From Mycoemilia scoparia (taxonomy: Eukaryota; Kickxellomycota; Kickxellomycetes; Kickxellales; Kickxellaceae): DNA of 36,889 nt. The notes under the pieces are model-generated. The model made no database searches. It was given only the letters and a program-made list of their open reading frames with translations, and was not told where the DNA came from. The DNA lies in NCBI GenBank assembly GCA_027575805.1, contig JANBPU010000160.1:1-36889 (forward strand), written 5' to 3'. Below, piece by piece: positions 1-8,925 of the stretch (the first letter of the stretch is position 1; each line of letters begins with the position of its first letter). The position numbers and the translations under genes were made by a program.

Positions 1-260
1 TATGTAACTCCAACCCCACCATACGTGACTCCAACACCACCGTATGTTACTCCAACACCACCATACGTGACTCCAACACCACCATACGTGACTCCAACTA
101 GGCCACCATATGTGACACCTACTCCTCCATACGTGACTCCAACACCTCCGTATGTGACACCAACTAGGCCACCATATGGTACTCCTACTCCACCTTATGT
201 GACGCCTACAAGACCTCCATATGGTACTCCCACACCAACCAGACCACCTTACCAAACCCC
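1..260 (+). repeat. Coding minisatellite, 21-24 bp unit
   Basis: About a dozen imperfect units encode TPTPPYV or TPTRPPYG. Third-codon-position variation (cca/cct, gtg/gta/gtt) shows the units are old enough to have diverged silently while the peptide was kept. Confidence 0.85.
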
Positions 261-429
261 AGGAACACCACCCTATGGAGGCTGGTGGCCCACAAATATC
301 TACGATTGGTTCAACAACTGGTCTTACAACAAGAATCCTGGTAATAAATATGGTCACGACAATGGCAAGGAAGAAAAGGATTATCGCAAGGGAAGTAACG
401 GACACAACGGGTACCATTACTTGGGGTAA
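1..429 (+). CDS. Proline/threonine/tyrosine-rich repeat protein, 3' end only
   Basis: The reading frame is open from base 1 to the TAA at 427-429, giving the last 142 residues of a protein whose start lies outside the window. Residues 1 to about 85 are tandem 7-8 residue units of the type TPTPPYV, TPTRPPYV and TPTRPPYG, encoded by 21-24 bp near-identical DNA units, so the array is a coding minisatellite. The last 55 or so residues are non-repetitive and rich in Trp, Tyr, Asn, Gly and Lys, with the motif GGWWPTNIYDWFNNW. Pro-Tyr-Thr repeats of this kind are seen in cell-wall or extracellular structural proteins, but no signal peptide can be examined here, so that role is only inference. I do not recognise a family. 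Confidence 0.75.
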   Translation, partial: YVTPTPPYVTPTPPYVTPTPPYVTPTPPYVTPTRPPYVTPTPPYVTPTPPYVTPTRPPYGTPTPPYVTPTRPPYGTPTPTRPPYQTPGTPPYGGWWPTNIYDWFNNWSYNKNPGNKYGHDNGKEEKDYRKGSNGHNGYHYLG

Positions 430-2260
430 AGGTTCATTGACTTTTTAATGAACTCTTGTTCATATTGCGGTTTACAATGGATATTATCTTTCTATCTTCT
501 CGTTTCCGTTCCATAGTCTCAAACATATCTTAACTTACTTGTTTTTGCCTTTAATTGCACCCATTTTTTAGTCAAGTATAGTTTAATCAAGTTTTTCTCA
601 AGCTTCAACTGAAGCAGGCAACGTTATAATTCAAATATAGTAATAGTCAGTATAAAATTGCATGTTTACATTGTGTTTATTATGTTCGAAATTCGACTTC
701 TTATTCTTCTAATGAGTAATAGAAGTAATTAAAAATATCAAATATTAGATATAATTTCACCTTAATGTATACTTTATTTTTTCAGTAAACAGGCATCATT
801 ATTTGATATAAGCACAGCCATAACTATCTAAGTTTACCACTTACACCAAAAAACTTGGATTGAACATTTATTAAAAACAAAATTTTCGATAGACTGTATC
901 AACGGATGGGTCAAAATTAATTTTCTTGCAAAAGTAGTGGAGTTTTATAAAACTAAAAGAGATTGGTCAAATGTGAAGTTATTATTGAATAGCAACATTT
1001 GTCTTTTATGAATTTAATGAAATAGAATCAATATAAACATGTGGTGAATATATATAAATTCGATATTGCTTTTTTGTCAATAATTTGGATCTTAATATGT
1101 GCTATTTAAACTAGGACATTTTTGTACCAACCGACAGATGATGGGCACTGAATGATTCTCTGCTATAGCATCCGAGTTGTATTCGATGAGTCACTGGTAT
1201 CTCATTAGTATTCATATTGTTTTCCAATTTGGAGCACAGGCTCCAAACACATTTCAATAGTAATTAGCTTTGTAAATATGTCAATTGAATATTGTTTTAT
1301 TGTCTTAATAACACCATATTTTATGTTATGATTGACGGAGTCAAATAAAGCAATACACAATAAATAACAAACTATATAAACATTTGATTGTTTGGCAATT
1401 GACACTAGACATCGATTATTCACATACAAGCTACAATGCTAAAAACCAAAATACACACACAAACACATACATTCAAAGAAACAAAGTAATATGGCGAACA
1501 CGTTTTATCTACAGCCTAATGTTTATTAATGCCCAGATCTGCGAAAAAGGCAAATAGTAACGAGCCAGATTCCCGAGTTGAGTTGTGAATATATGTGGCG
1601 TTCTGAGTGTTCATTTTGGTGGCTGATATTAAGATGGTGGTTTATAGTCAGTCAGTTCGCAACACTCATACCCATAACCAAAGAAGGAATTTCTGGGTCT
1701 ACTTTTATTTTTGGGCCATGGTACTATGGCTCAATAAACGCAAATAAATTGAACGGAAATACAAAACTCCAGAACACGTTTGCAAAAGCCTCTCACCAAA
1801 ATAACAACATTACCATCTCTTCTCTTTTTGTCTCCCTTTTCCTTTCAGTCTTTCATTCTTTGACTACCACACTTTTTCCCTTTCAGACAAAGAAAAACAA
1901 GCCACATCACGAAAAATGACCACAGAAATATACTAAATGAATGTGCGTCAAAGTTGAGTGTACCACAACAACAAAGTCTTCACTTGAATTACCTAAGAAA
2001 AAGTTTCTGTTGATAAAATACCATAAATCATTATATCTTCTGCTGCTGCTGCTGCTGCTGCTTGTTCGGTTCTGCTTTTTGCACTTCTTCCTTATTGTGT
2101 TTTCCACTCTATTTACATAAAGATATACATATATATTGCCATACCCTGTACTGCTCAATACCAGCAGCAACCACAACTGCTATTATTTTTACTAAAACTA
2201 AATCGCCTTCTGTCAAAACATACAAGTATTCGTTTAAAGACAACTACAACAGCGAGGAGA
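430..2260. other. Intergenic, AT-rich
   Basis: No convincing gene. 430-1200 is featureless AT-rich DNA, apart from a possible 3' UTR of the repeat protein. 1205-1429 (minus) has a weak retroelement-like reading frame, listed separately. 1438-2260 is the upstream region of the alpha/beta hydrolase gene; it has pyrimidine-rich stretches and a CTG tract at about 2038-2062. The short open frames at 1578-1919 and 1907-2176 are low-complexity and lack family resemblance. Confidence 0.6.
1205..1429 (-). pseudogene. Possible relic of Ty1/copia pol C-terminus
   Basis: The minus-strand frame contains CIALFDSVNHNIKYG followed after a gap by SIDIFTKLITIE. In Ty1/copia polyproteins the end of RNase H has the order 'IAL...NP.H..R.KHI' and then '..ADIFTKPL'. 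The two landmarks occur here in the right order, but the segment between them is much shorter than in an intact element. Length is 74 residues, with no flanking integrase or reverse transcriptase in the window. This is a weak match made by eye and could be chance. Confidence 0.3.
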
Positions 2261-4035
2261 ATGTCTTTTATAGTCTCGTCCACTGTGGATTGTTTAATAC
2301 CTTCAAGACATGACGGTGTGGCCATAGAAATACGACTAACCTTAGCCAAATGTTCAAGACCATCGGATATTCCGGATCAACCTTCAATGGACTTTGATGC
2401 CAACCGGGCTATCGTCCTGGTCCATCCATATACAACACTGGGTAACTATCTTGTCAACACCGCCACCAGTTCTACATTTGATGCCTGATGCTTTGCCTTT
2501 TTCTATACTTTGGTGGTTGTGTATGGATAGTTATTTTAAAGGGCCAAATGCAGCAGACTTTAGATGGCAATGATGATACAGGCTGGCCAATATGCATGAT
2601 GAATCTGGCCTACTAGCAAAAACTAGCCCTTCAAAAATAATGATCCACCATTAAGACAAGGCCTTCAACTTGAAGCAAATGTATTTCACACACACACACA
2701 CACACCCATATACACACTTGCATGGGACTAACCATATGCCAATTAATATGGCTATTGATTATTTATAGGTGGATGTTTGAAAAATAATGTCATTGTGGCA
2801 CTTCATGACTATTATTCCAAAAGAATCGGGATGACAGTTTCAATCAACCTTCGGTAAGCAGCAGCAGCAGCAGCATCGTCAGACAAAGAATACTGCGCTA
2901 ATATAACATCACACTTTGAGGATTTATACCCATACACTACTAATCCTTGGAACAAAAAAACACAAACAAATAGGGGAGCGGGAAACTCACAAGGAAGAAC
3001 GTCATGGACAGGAATTCCTGAACAAGAGGATGTTCGGACGATCCTTGACAGCATTTCGAATCGAACGCTGGAGTTGCATTCATCGATGACTGATAGATTA
3101 AAAACCACAGCAAAGAAATTGTCGAGGTTCCAGGATAATTCTAAATGCTACGATGATGTTGATAAGCAGGTTATTGGCGAGGGTGATACTGTATTGGTAC
3201 CATTGCCGCTGATTAAAAATGTTCTATTATGTGTAAGTATTGCTTTCTTTTACTATTGAGACAAATCTGTGTTTATCTCTTACTATGCGATAATGACAGT
3301 GAAAATATCAAAAATACCTATCCGTGTCCGAGTATTATTATCATTGCTGCTTCTCAGCTCTTTTTGACTTGACTTTACTTGACTTGGCCAGACCAAAAAA
3401 ATAACCCTCCCTTATTAATTTGTATTTCCAAAACATATAAAATAAATGTAGGGTTATAGCTATGGATCGGTAATCGTATCAGGAATCAGCCCAAAATTAT
3501 ATCCTAGCCTATACATAGACTACACACTAATAAGCTTCCCATACAGTGTCTTGATATTCTTGACTGTCCACAAAAAGGCATATTATCTCGAACAAGTACA
3601 AAATTTGGTTACTAGAAGTCTGAGTTTTTATCGGAACAACCACCAAACTCCTGCTATTGTTACGCCTTTATCGTCGGCTAGAGCAAGTACAAGCTCATTA
3701 AAACAACTACCATCATCATCATCTCAACAGCAACAACAACAAAGACAGGCTAGGGGTTCTTCTTCTGTGTCACTGCCCGCAGCTCTCAATACGACATCCA
3801 CAACCACGACTAATAATAGCAACAGCAATCCATTGGGAGTAGCAGCGATGGGCTCATTAAAGCCTGGTCTAACCAGCACATCAAGCTTCCACACTCAACC
3901 GCCACCTCGGGTATTGATGATTGCTGGAACTAACGACAACTTCACATCGATCCAAAACTATAAACTTTGGTGGTATGAACTTCTAACTAATGCTCGAAAA
4001 GAGGTTGGGATCGATGAATGTCAAACCAACGATGG

Positions 4036-4074
<39 letters not shown>

Positions 4075-4318
4075 CGATGATGTTAATAAAAGCAATACTA
4101 CTACTTCACACAATACGCCATCTGATGATATTGGTAGTGGTGGATACGATTATTATAGCCTTGAAAATTTGGACAAGATATTTGAAAATGATAAATTACC
4201 GATACCAGAAAATAATAAATGTGATGGATGCTTCGATACGTTTATTGCGACTGATGAGGACCATATGTGGTTTAATCGAGAAACCAAGATTATTGAGGCT
4301 ATAGATACCTGGTGGTAG
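2261..4318 (+). CDS. Alpha/beta hydrolase, COG2945-like, four exons
   Basis: Predicted serine hydrolase of 463 aa; substrate unknown. Exons: 2261-2441, 2769-2853, 2974-3232, 3452-4318. All introns are GT-AG (GTAACT, GTAAGC, GTAAGT donors) and phases join exactly (1, 2, 0). Landmarks in order: VLVHPYTTLGG, with the oxyanion HP and GG turn (about 53-62); SINLRGAGNSQGRTSWTG (about 84-101), the family's 'RG.G.S.G' strand; the nucleophile elbow GYSYGS straddling the exon 3/4 junction with Ser178; GTNDNF with Asp337; and DEDHMW with His446 near the C-terminus. The whole Ser-Asp-His triad is present. Two low-complexity insertions, about residues 230-310 (Ser/Gln/Thr/Asn) and 360-385 (Asp run), make it longer than typical family members of 200-300 aa. 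The start is the first in-frame ATG, shortly before the first conserved strand. No signal peptide is evident, so it is probably cytosolic. Confidence 0.85.
2523..2649. mobile_element. MITE copy inside intron 1 of the hydrolase gene (degenerate)
   Basis: The left end TGGATAGTTATTTTAAAGGGC and the reverse complement of the right end, TGGATCATTATTTTTGAAGGG, are imperfect inverted copies. The right end matches the MITE ends at 10634 and 27557. The interior (GGCCTACTAGCAAAA and flanks) matches the copy at 10236-10358. It lies wholly within the 327-nt intron 2442-2768 and accounts for much of its excess length over the other introns (120 and 219 nt). Confidence 0.65.
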
Positions 4319-5025
4319 CTACAATATTGTGTTTTTGATAATTTTTTAGTGTATATTTAATATACTATTATACTATGCTATAATTTTTATTTGTTGGTGT
4401 TGGATGGTGATGTTTATACATTCTGATCAAACCTTATTGTTGAGGTGGTTGGATTTATATATTTAATCCCTGCATTTGACAAAGTAATGAATGTCATGGC
4501 AAAAGTTTTATACCAAAATATACTATAAAATAATGCTGTAAGATATGAAATCATGTATTATTCTAAAAAACATTTAATCGTCATTTAATTTAATTTTTTC
4601 CTGCAATGAAGCTTTAGCGCACAAACACACTACATTCCTAATAATATCATTTGTATTCTCCCCGCGTTTTTATTCTATACCACCACAATGGAAATATTCT
4701 CCTGAGTATGTTATCATAACTTTCTATCAGGTAACTTCAACGAAGTAGAGATATTTCTACTAGTAATACTCAGTGTTGTTCTCAGGTATCTTTTCAAACT
4801 TCAGGCATTGGTTACAGTGAGCCAAAGAGTCGAATTACTCAGTTTAAGCCAGTCACTCCAACTCAATCAATGATCTAAAATATAATATAAATACTTTTTT
4901 TATAATTCCACAAATAAAAGTTTCATTCTTACGTCTATATTAACAACAGATATATATACAAATACCAAACTTTCAGCTAGTTATCAATAAATTTCAAACC
5001 CAACCAATGTCCAGATTTATTTCAG
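4319..5025. other. Gap between hydrolase and unknown gene; may hold an upstream exon
   Basis: AT-rich. A candidate small exon at about 4731-4784 is bounded by ...TATCAG upstream and CTCAG|GTATCT downstream. It is open in a frame whose phase joins the exon starting at 5026, and would encode NFNEVEIFLLVILSVVL. I could not find a start-codon exon that joins to it. Confidence 0.35.
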
Positions 5026-5731
5026 AAACACAAGATTTGAAGAACTTGAAAAGGTCTATAAAGATTATCTAAATATAGCCAAACAATCTTCTAAAGATAC
5101 TATGTATTTTGGTTATTATCCGGTAAATGCCTGTGCAATCTCGAATGAATTCCAGACCAAACTTGATGAAATATTTCAAGTTTTACCATCCTTTTCCACC
5201 TCCTCAATTAGCAATTCTACTACCGATTCAGGTGTTGGGGATATTTGGAATTATCATGAGCTTTGCGTAAATTTAATTGGGTATTCCAAAGATATTATCA
5301 AAGAAGTGCGTGACCAGTTTATAGCCAAACACCCTCACGAAAGCGTTACAAAAATTAATAGCTGTAATGGTAGTAGTGTAGGTGGTGGTGTTGATTCTGT
5401 GGTTTCTGACCAACAACAACAAAAAATTCAGGATGCATGTGTTTTTGAAATAGTTGTTAACCAAATAAACAATGAATTGAGTTGTATCCAAGATTTCCCG
5501 ATGTCTATGAATAGACCTTCTATTTATGGATCTTTTGCTACTGAATCTGGTGATGATGCTGATGCTGATGATGATTATAGAGAGAAAGTCAAGAGTGATA
5601 TTTCAAAAATGATTTATTCAACTTTTGATGATTTTTGTCATGTAATTTGCAAACATTTGTGGATTATTGATAACTACAATATTTCATCGATGTCTTCTTC
5701 TGCTTCTTTTTCGGTAGCAGAAATAGCTTAA
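5026..5731 (+). CDS. Unknown protein, terminal exon (5' part unresolved)
   Basis: The frame ends at TAA 5729-5731 and is open back to 4991. A TTTCAG acceptor at 5020-5025 suggests the last exon begins at 5026 in phase 2. The in-frame ATG at 5102 would give 209 aa, but the residues before it (FEELEKVYKDYLNIAKQSS) look coding, so I prefer a spliced upstream start. The product is acidic and helical, with blocks YFGYYPVNACAISNEFQTKL, IWNYHELCVNLIGYSKDI and DDFCHVICKHLWIIDN, separated by Ser/Asn/Gly-rich and Asp-rich linkers. I do not recognise a family. It lies 0.7 kb downstream of the hydrolase on the same strand and could be an independent gene or, less likely, alternative 3' exons of that gene. 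Confidence 0.5.
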
Positions 5732-5865
5732 GCAAGCCTCTCTTTCTCTAGTATACAAAATATATTTATATTTTATTGTTTATTTGCATAGTTTGATGTA
5801 TGGATTTATTTTATTTTATTACTAAAGTTGTAATTAAATAAATATAGACGCGTTTGAAATATATA

Positions 5866-5989
5866 GATAATAATTTTTGAAGGGTGAATTTTGGTGACCA
5901 GTGATTATAGGCGCAATGACAGTCAAATGGATGTCCAATTTTACTAGTAAACTTTCACTCTTCAAAAATAATCTTCCATATGGGTGATA
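5866..5989. mobile_element. MITE (family M), copy at the 3' edge of gene-family copy 1
   Basis: Left end GATAATAATTTTTGAAGGGTG and right end CTTTCACTCTTCAAAAATAATC are inverted. The interior carries the family core AAATGGATGTCCA and the 12-bp palindrome TTTACTAGTAAA. It shares this position with the copy beside gene-family copy 3. Confidence 0.8.
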
Positions 5990-6050
5990 TTCAGCTAGAG
6001 TTGTTTTAATCTCTATCGCTATCATTTTATAATCGCCACTATAATTAAAC

Positions 6051-6748
6051 TCAATGGTTTTCTTCGTTCATAGAGTCAGTTATATCTGAATCATTGTCAC
6101 TTTGTTCACTGCTATGAGTGCATTCTTCATCATCACTATCAACATCATCACTATCAACATCATCACTATCAACATCATCACTATCAACATCATCACTATC
6201 AACATCATCACTATCAACATCATCACTATCATCACTATCAACATCATCATCACCTATCTGCATTATTACAGAATATCTGAAAGTAACACCACCACCAGCA
6301 GGATTATGATCCGCAACTCCAAGTTCAACTTTTATCAGCTCATCATTTTTGTTGTTTCTAATCAGACTATTAATGTACTCATTCATACTTTGATTATCTT
6401 TAATCCTCGACCTAATAATGTACTCATCCATACTTTGATCATCTGAATTAGCATAATGGACTTTAATACCATCTTCCGTTACTTCATCTAATCCTATATA
6501 TTTACCCTTTTCATATAAATTAACCAATAATGGCAACAATGTGTTAATATCCTGAAGATTGTGAAATTTTAATATAAAATAGAATCTTTGTTGCTTACTA
6601 GTTTACCCCCATTTTCCTTAATACATTCAACGATCTCTGTATAGAATTTATCATTTTCTGTACATTCAGTCATTGGCATTGTGAAGGTAAAAACTGAATT
6701 ATCTTTATCATAACCATCAAAGCTTAATTTTCCGGAAGGGTTACTCAT
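6051..6748 (-). CDS. Unknown acidic-tail protein, family copy 1 (two exons)
   Basis: Exon 1 is 6748-6599 (50 codons, MSNPSGKLSFDG...). The 47-nt intron is 6598-6552 (donor GTAAGC, acceptor CTTCAG). Exon 2 is 6551-6051, total 216 aa. Exon 1 contains FTFTMPMTECTENDKFYTEI and VECIKENGGKL; exon 2 opens with DINTLLPLLVNLYEKG. The middle has repeated 'DDQSMxEYI' segments. Residues about 150-190 are a run of DDVDS pentads, followed by Ser/Glu/Asp residues to the end. No signal peptide or membrane segment. It is homologous to copies at 23424-24067 (+) and 35995-36695 (-). The N-terminal 'IKENGGK' faintly recalls BRCT-type folds, but I would not assign one. At the 3' end, comparison with 25020-25109 suggests a 2-nt deletion that shortened this copy's C-terminus. 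Function unknown. Confidence 0.7.
6127..6248 (-). repeat. 15-bp coding minisatellite (Asp-Asp-Val-Asp-Ser)
   Basis: About seven tandem units; the plus-strand unit is ATCATCACTATCAAC. They code for the acidic pentad array of family copy 1. Copy 3 (36105-36150) has only two or three such units, so the array has expanded or contracted since duplication. Confidence 0.9.
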
Positions 6749-6857
6749 ATTGTTAAATCGTGTCGTGTTATCTTTGTTGTGTTGTTGTTGTTGTTTTGTG
6801 TTTAAAGTTTAAAATAAATAAATAAATAATTGTTAAATTGTTGTTTTTTTTTCAAAT

Positions 6858-6962
6858 CCATGTGGTCTCAGCAGACCTATTTATATGTATTTTTTGCGAT
6901 TTGACTGTATAGAGGTAGTATTTACAATCTAGATATTCTTTTTCTAACCCACCATATCTCCT
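6858..6962 (-). promoter_or_regulatory. Core promoter of family copy 1
   Basis: Read on the minus strand: GAGATATGG, then TACTACCTCTATACAGTCAA, then the TATA box in ACATATAAATAGG (TATA at 6885-6880), then the imperfect palindrome GGTCTGCTGAGACC (6877-6864), then CATG. Two blocks of 28 and 30 bases are identical to the promoter of copy 2 (23215-23325). A (CAA)-rich leader follows, with ATG about 130 bases after the TATA box. Confidence 0.7.
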
Positions 6963-6965
6963 GGA

Positions 6966-7821
6966 CACACGCATACACACACACACGTGCGCAAACATAC
7001 TCAATATTATCTGTATTTTGAACAAATTGATTTTGTAAAATTCGTTTTTGATATTTTTCAAAGCTGTCATTGCCCTCACGTACATGCAAAATATTATTAT
7101 AGATGAAGGGTTCTGATTATTATAATTTTTCTTTAATGAAACGAGCAATTTGGCTAATCTAAATTCATGTGATTCATTTTATAGCTTTAAATTTCTACTG
7201 CTAGAGTTTTTAGATTTTATAATTAAAGCATCTTGATTGTAATGAATATTTTTAAAAGCCCTTTTATTCTGATAACATAGATTTTGATTTTCTAGATAAA
7301 TCTGACCAAATAAAGTTGGATGGGATATTATAAATTCCCTCAACAGTGTTATTTAAAACTAGTTCATTTATATAATATTCAATTTCTCATTTAGCTACAA
7401 AAAAAACTGGTTACTTTGTTGATCTGATGATTAGTTTGAATAGATTTTTTATCGAATATGAAAAAAAATTACAATTAATTGGCCAAATGGTTTATACATC
7501 AAAGGCAGACTCTATCAATCCATTTTATAAGAAATGTAAAAATATATAGCCGGTTTATACTGCATTACTTTTCATAACCATCAGCTTTGAATAGACAAGG
7601 AAGTTGCTCATTAAAGACGGATTATTATAATTAACAAGCATGTATAGTGTAGATTTAGATTCGATGTGTAAAAGAAATTAATAAAAATGGTAATTCAATC
7701 AGCTTTTATTTTATGGGCAATATCTTTTGAAGGGTGCCTTTTGTTGGGCAATGATTATAGATACAATCCTAGGCAAATGGATGTCCAGCTTTACTAATAA
7801 TCATTCACTCTTCAAAAGTAA

Positions 7822-7858
<37 letters not shown>

Positions 7859-8925
7859 ATATTTTTTTGCATATAAGGTTATTTGGTTGATTAGGTTAAA
7901 TTTTGAATAATCCAGGTTATAGAAATTACCAAAATGGGAATATATCTATATATCTGACCTCTTCTATCTCATGAATAAAAGACTGATAGGAAGCCATGAA
8001 AAAATTGAAAGATGCCAAGAAGTTTTGCCAGATGACCAAAGAGCCTGATGAAATTTCTTTGGTGCGAGCTCTTAAAACCATAGTTAGTAAAAATGCAGAG
8101 CAACACACACACACACAATTTAAACACACACTATCCCCATTACTAGCACGGGTAGAACAGCACTATGTTTTTATTTTGTATGGGAGAAAGGACCGTAAAA
8201 ACAACTACGCCACTCCATCCAACTTTACAACCATACACTTTTTTTGTAATTTTATTCTTGAAAAAAAAATAAGAAGAAACCACTGGCCATCACAACTCTG
8301 TATTTACATTTCACATATATAATTATCATAATCATCGTGAATAAATATAAAGAAGCCCGGTACAAAATCAAATACATCGTAGTGATAGTAAAATAGCAAT
8401 GGGTAACTACTCAGATACTTTAGTTATATTTCGCCAAGGAAACATGCGCACACACTGACACCATTTTTTTTGGTTTCTTGGTTGGTTGTTGTGATGTTTC
8501 TCAAATCTTTAATATCATAGGCTATTGCCAGTTCAAAAATAAAAGAGTGCGATGAAGTTGAATTTGGGTGGTGGTGGTGGTGGTTGTAGGCTGAGAAGCC
8601 CCCTGACATGCAAAAGCAAAGTTTACAACTACAATACACATGGTGGTATTCGTAGCTTTTGGCTATTTAATCACTTATAAAGCATTGGACCCTCACATCT
8701 CCACCACCAATTTTTATATTTATAGTGTATACTGATTAAGGAGTAAAAATATATGGGTGTGGCAGGGCAGGAGTCAGTGTTGGAATAAAAGGTTATATCC
8801 CTGGCAATATTTTATTTATTTCTTCTTTATTTTTATATATTCCTAGATTTTACATACATATATCTATTTACTTTTTATTACCATTACAATTTATTTTTAT
8901 ATATATTATTTAAACTAAGCAAAAA
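6966..8925. other. Intergenic between copy 1 promoter and tail-anchored protein gene
   Basis: AT-rich. Contains a MITE at 7714-7829, a TA dinucleotide tract at about 7826-7853, and the short frame at 7996-8322. That frame starts KKLKDAKKFCQMTKEPDE and looks coding for about 35 residues, then runs into a CA repeat and low-complexity sequence. I cannot assign it and treat it as a possible gene fragment. 8640-8925 is the upstream region of the next gene. Confidence 0.5.
7714..7829. mobile_element. MITE (family M)
   Basis: Left end ATATCTTTTGAAGGGTG, right end CATTCACTCTTCAAAAG, and the core GGCAAATGGATGTCCAG. The right end abuts a TA microsatellite, which may have grown from the insertion site. 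Confidence 0.75.

Noticed and set aside
3990..4304. Frame with a long Met run overlapping the hydrolase
   Set aside because: It is the shifted reading of the GAT repeat that encodes the Asp run of the real protein.
5834..6025. 63-residue minus-strand frame at the 5866 MITE
   Set aside because: Most of it is the MITE read through; similar frames occur at other MITE copies (22535-22726), so it reflects the repeat, not a gene.
6127..6248. Possible CRISPR-like array
   Set aside because: Units are contiguous 15-mers without spacers and lie in a coding frame.
6599..6748. BRCT domain in the gene family N-terminus (IKENGGK motif)
   Set aside because: Only a few residues fit; the hydrophobic core and conserved Trp of BRCT folds are not visible. 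It would need a profile or structure comparison.
7996..8322. 108-residue frame as a full gene
   Set aside because: Only the first 35 or so residues look coding; the rest is a CA repeat and AT-rich sequence, and no splice partner was found.
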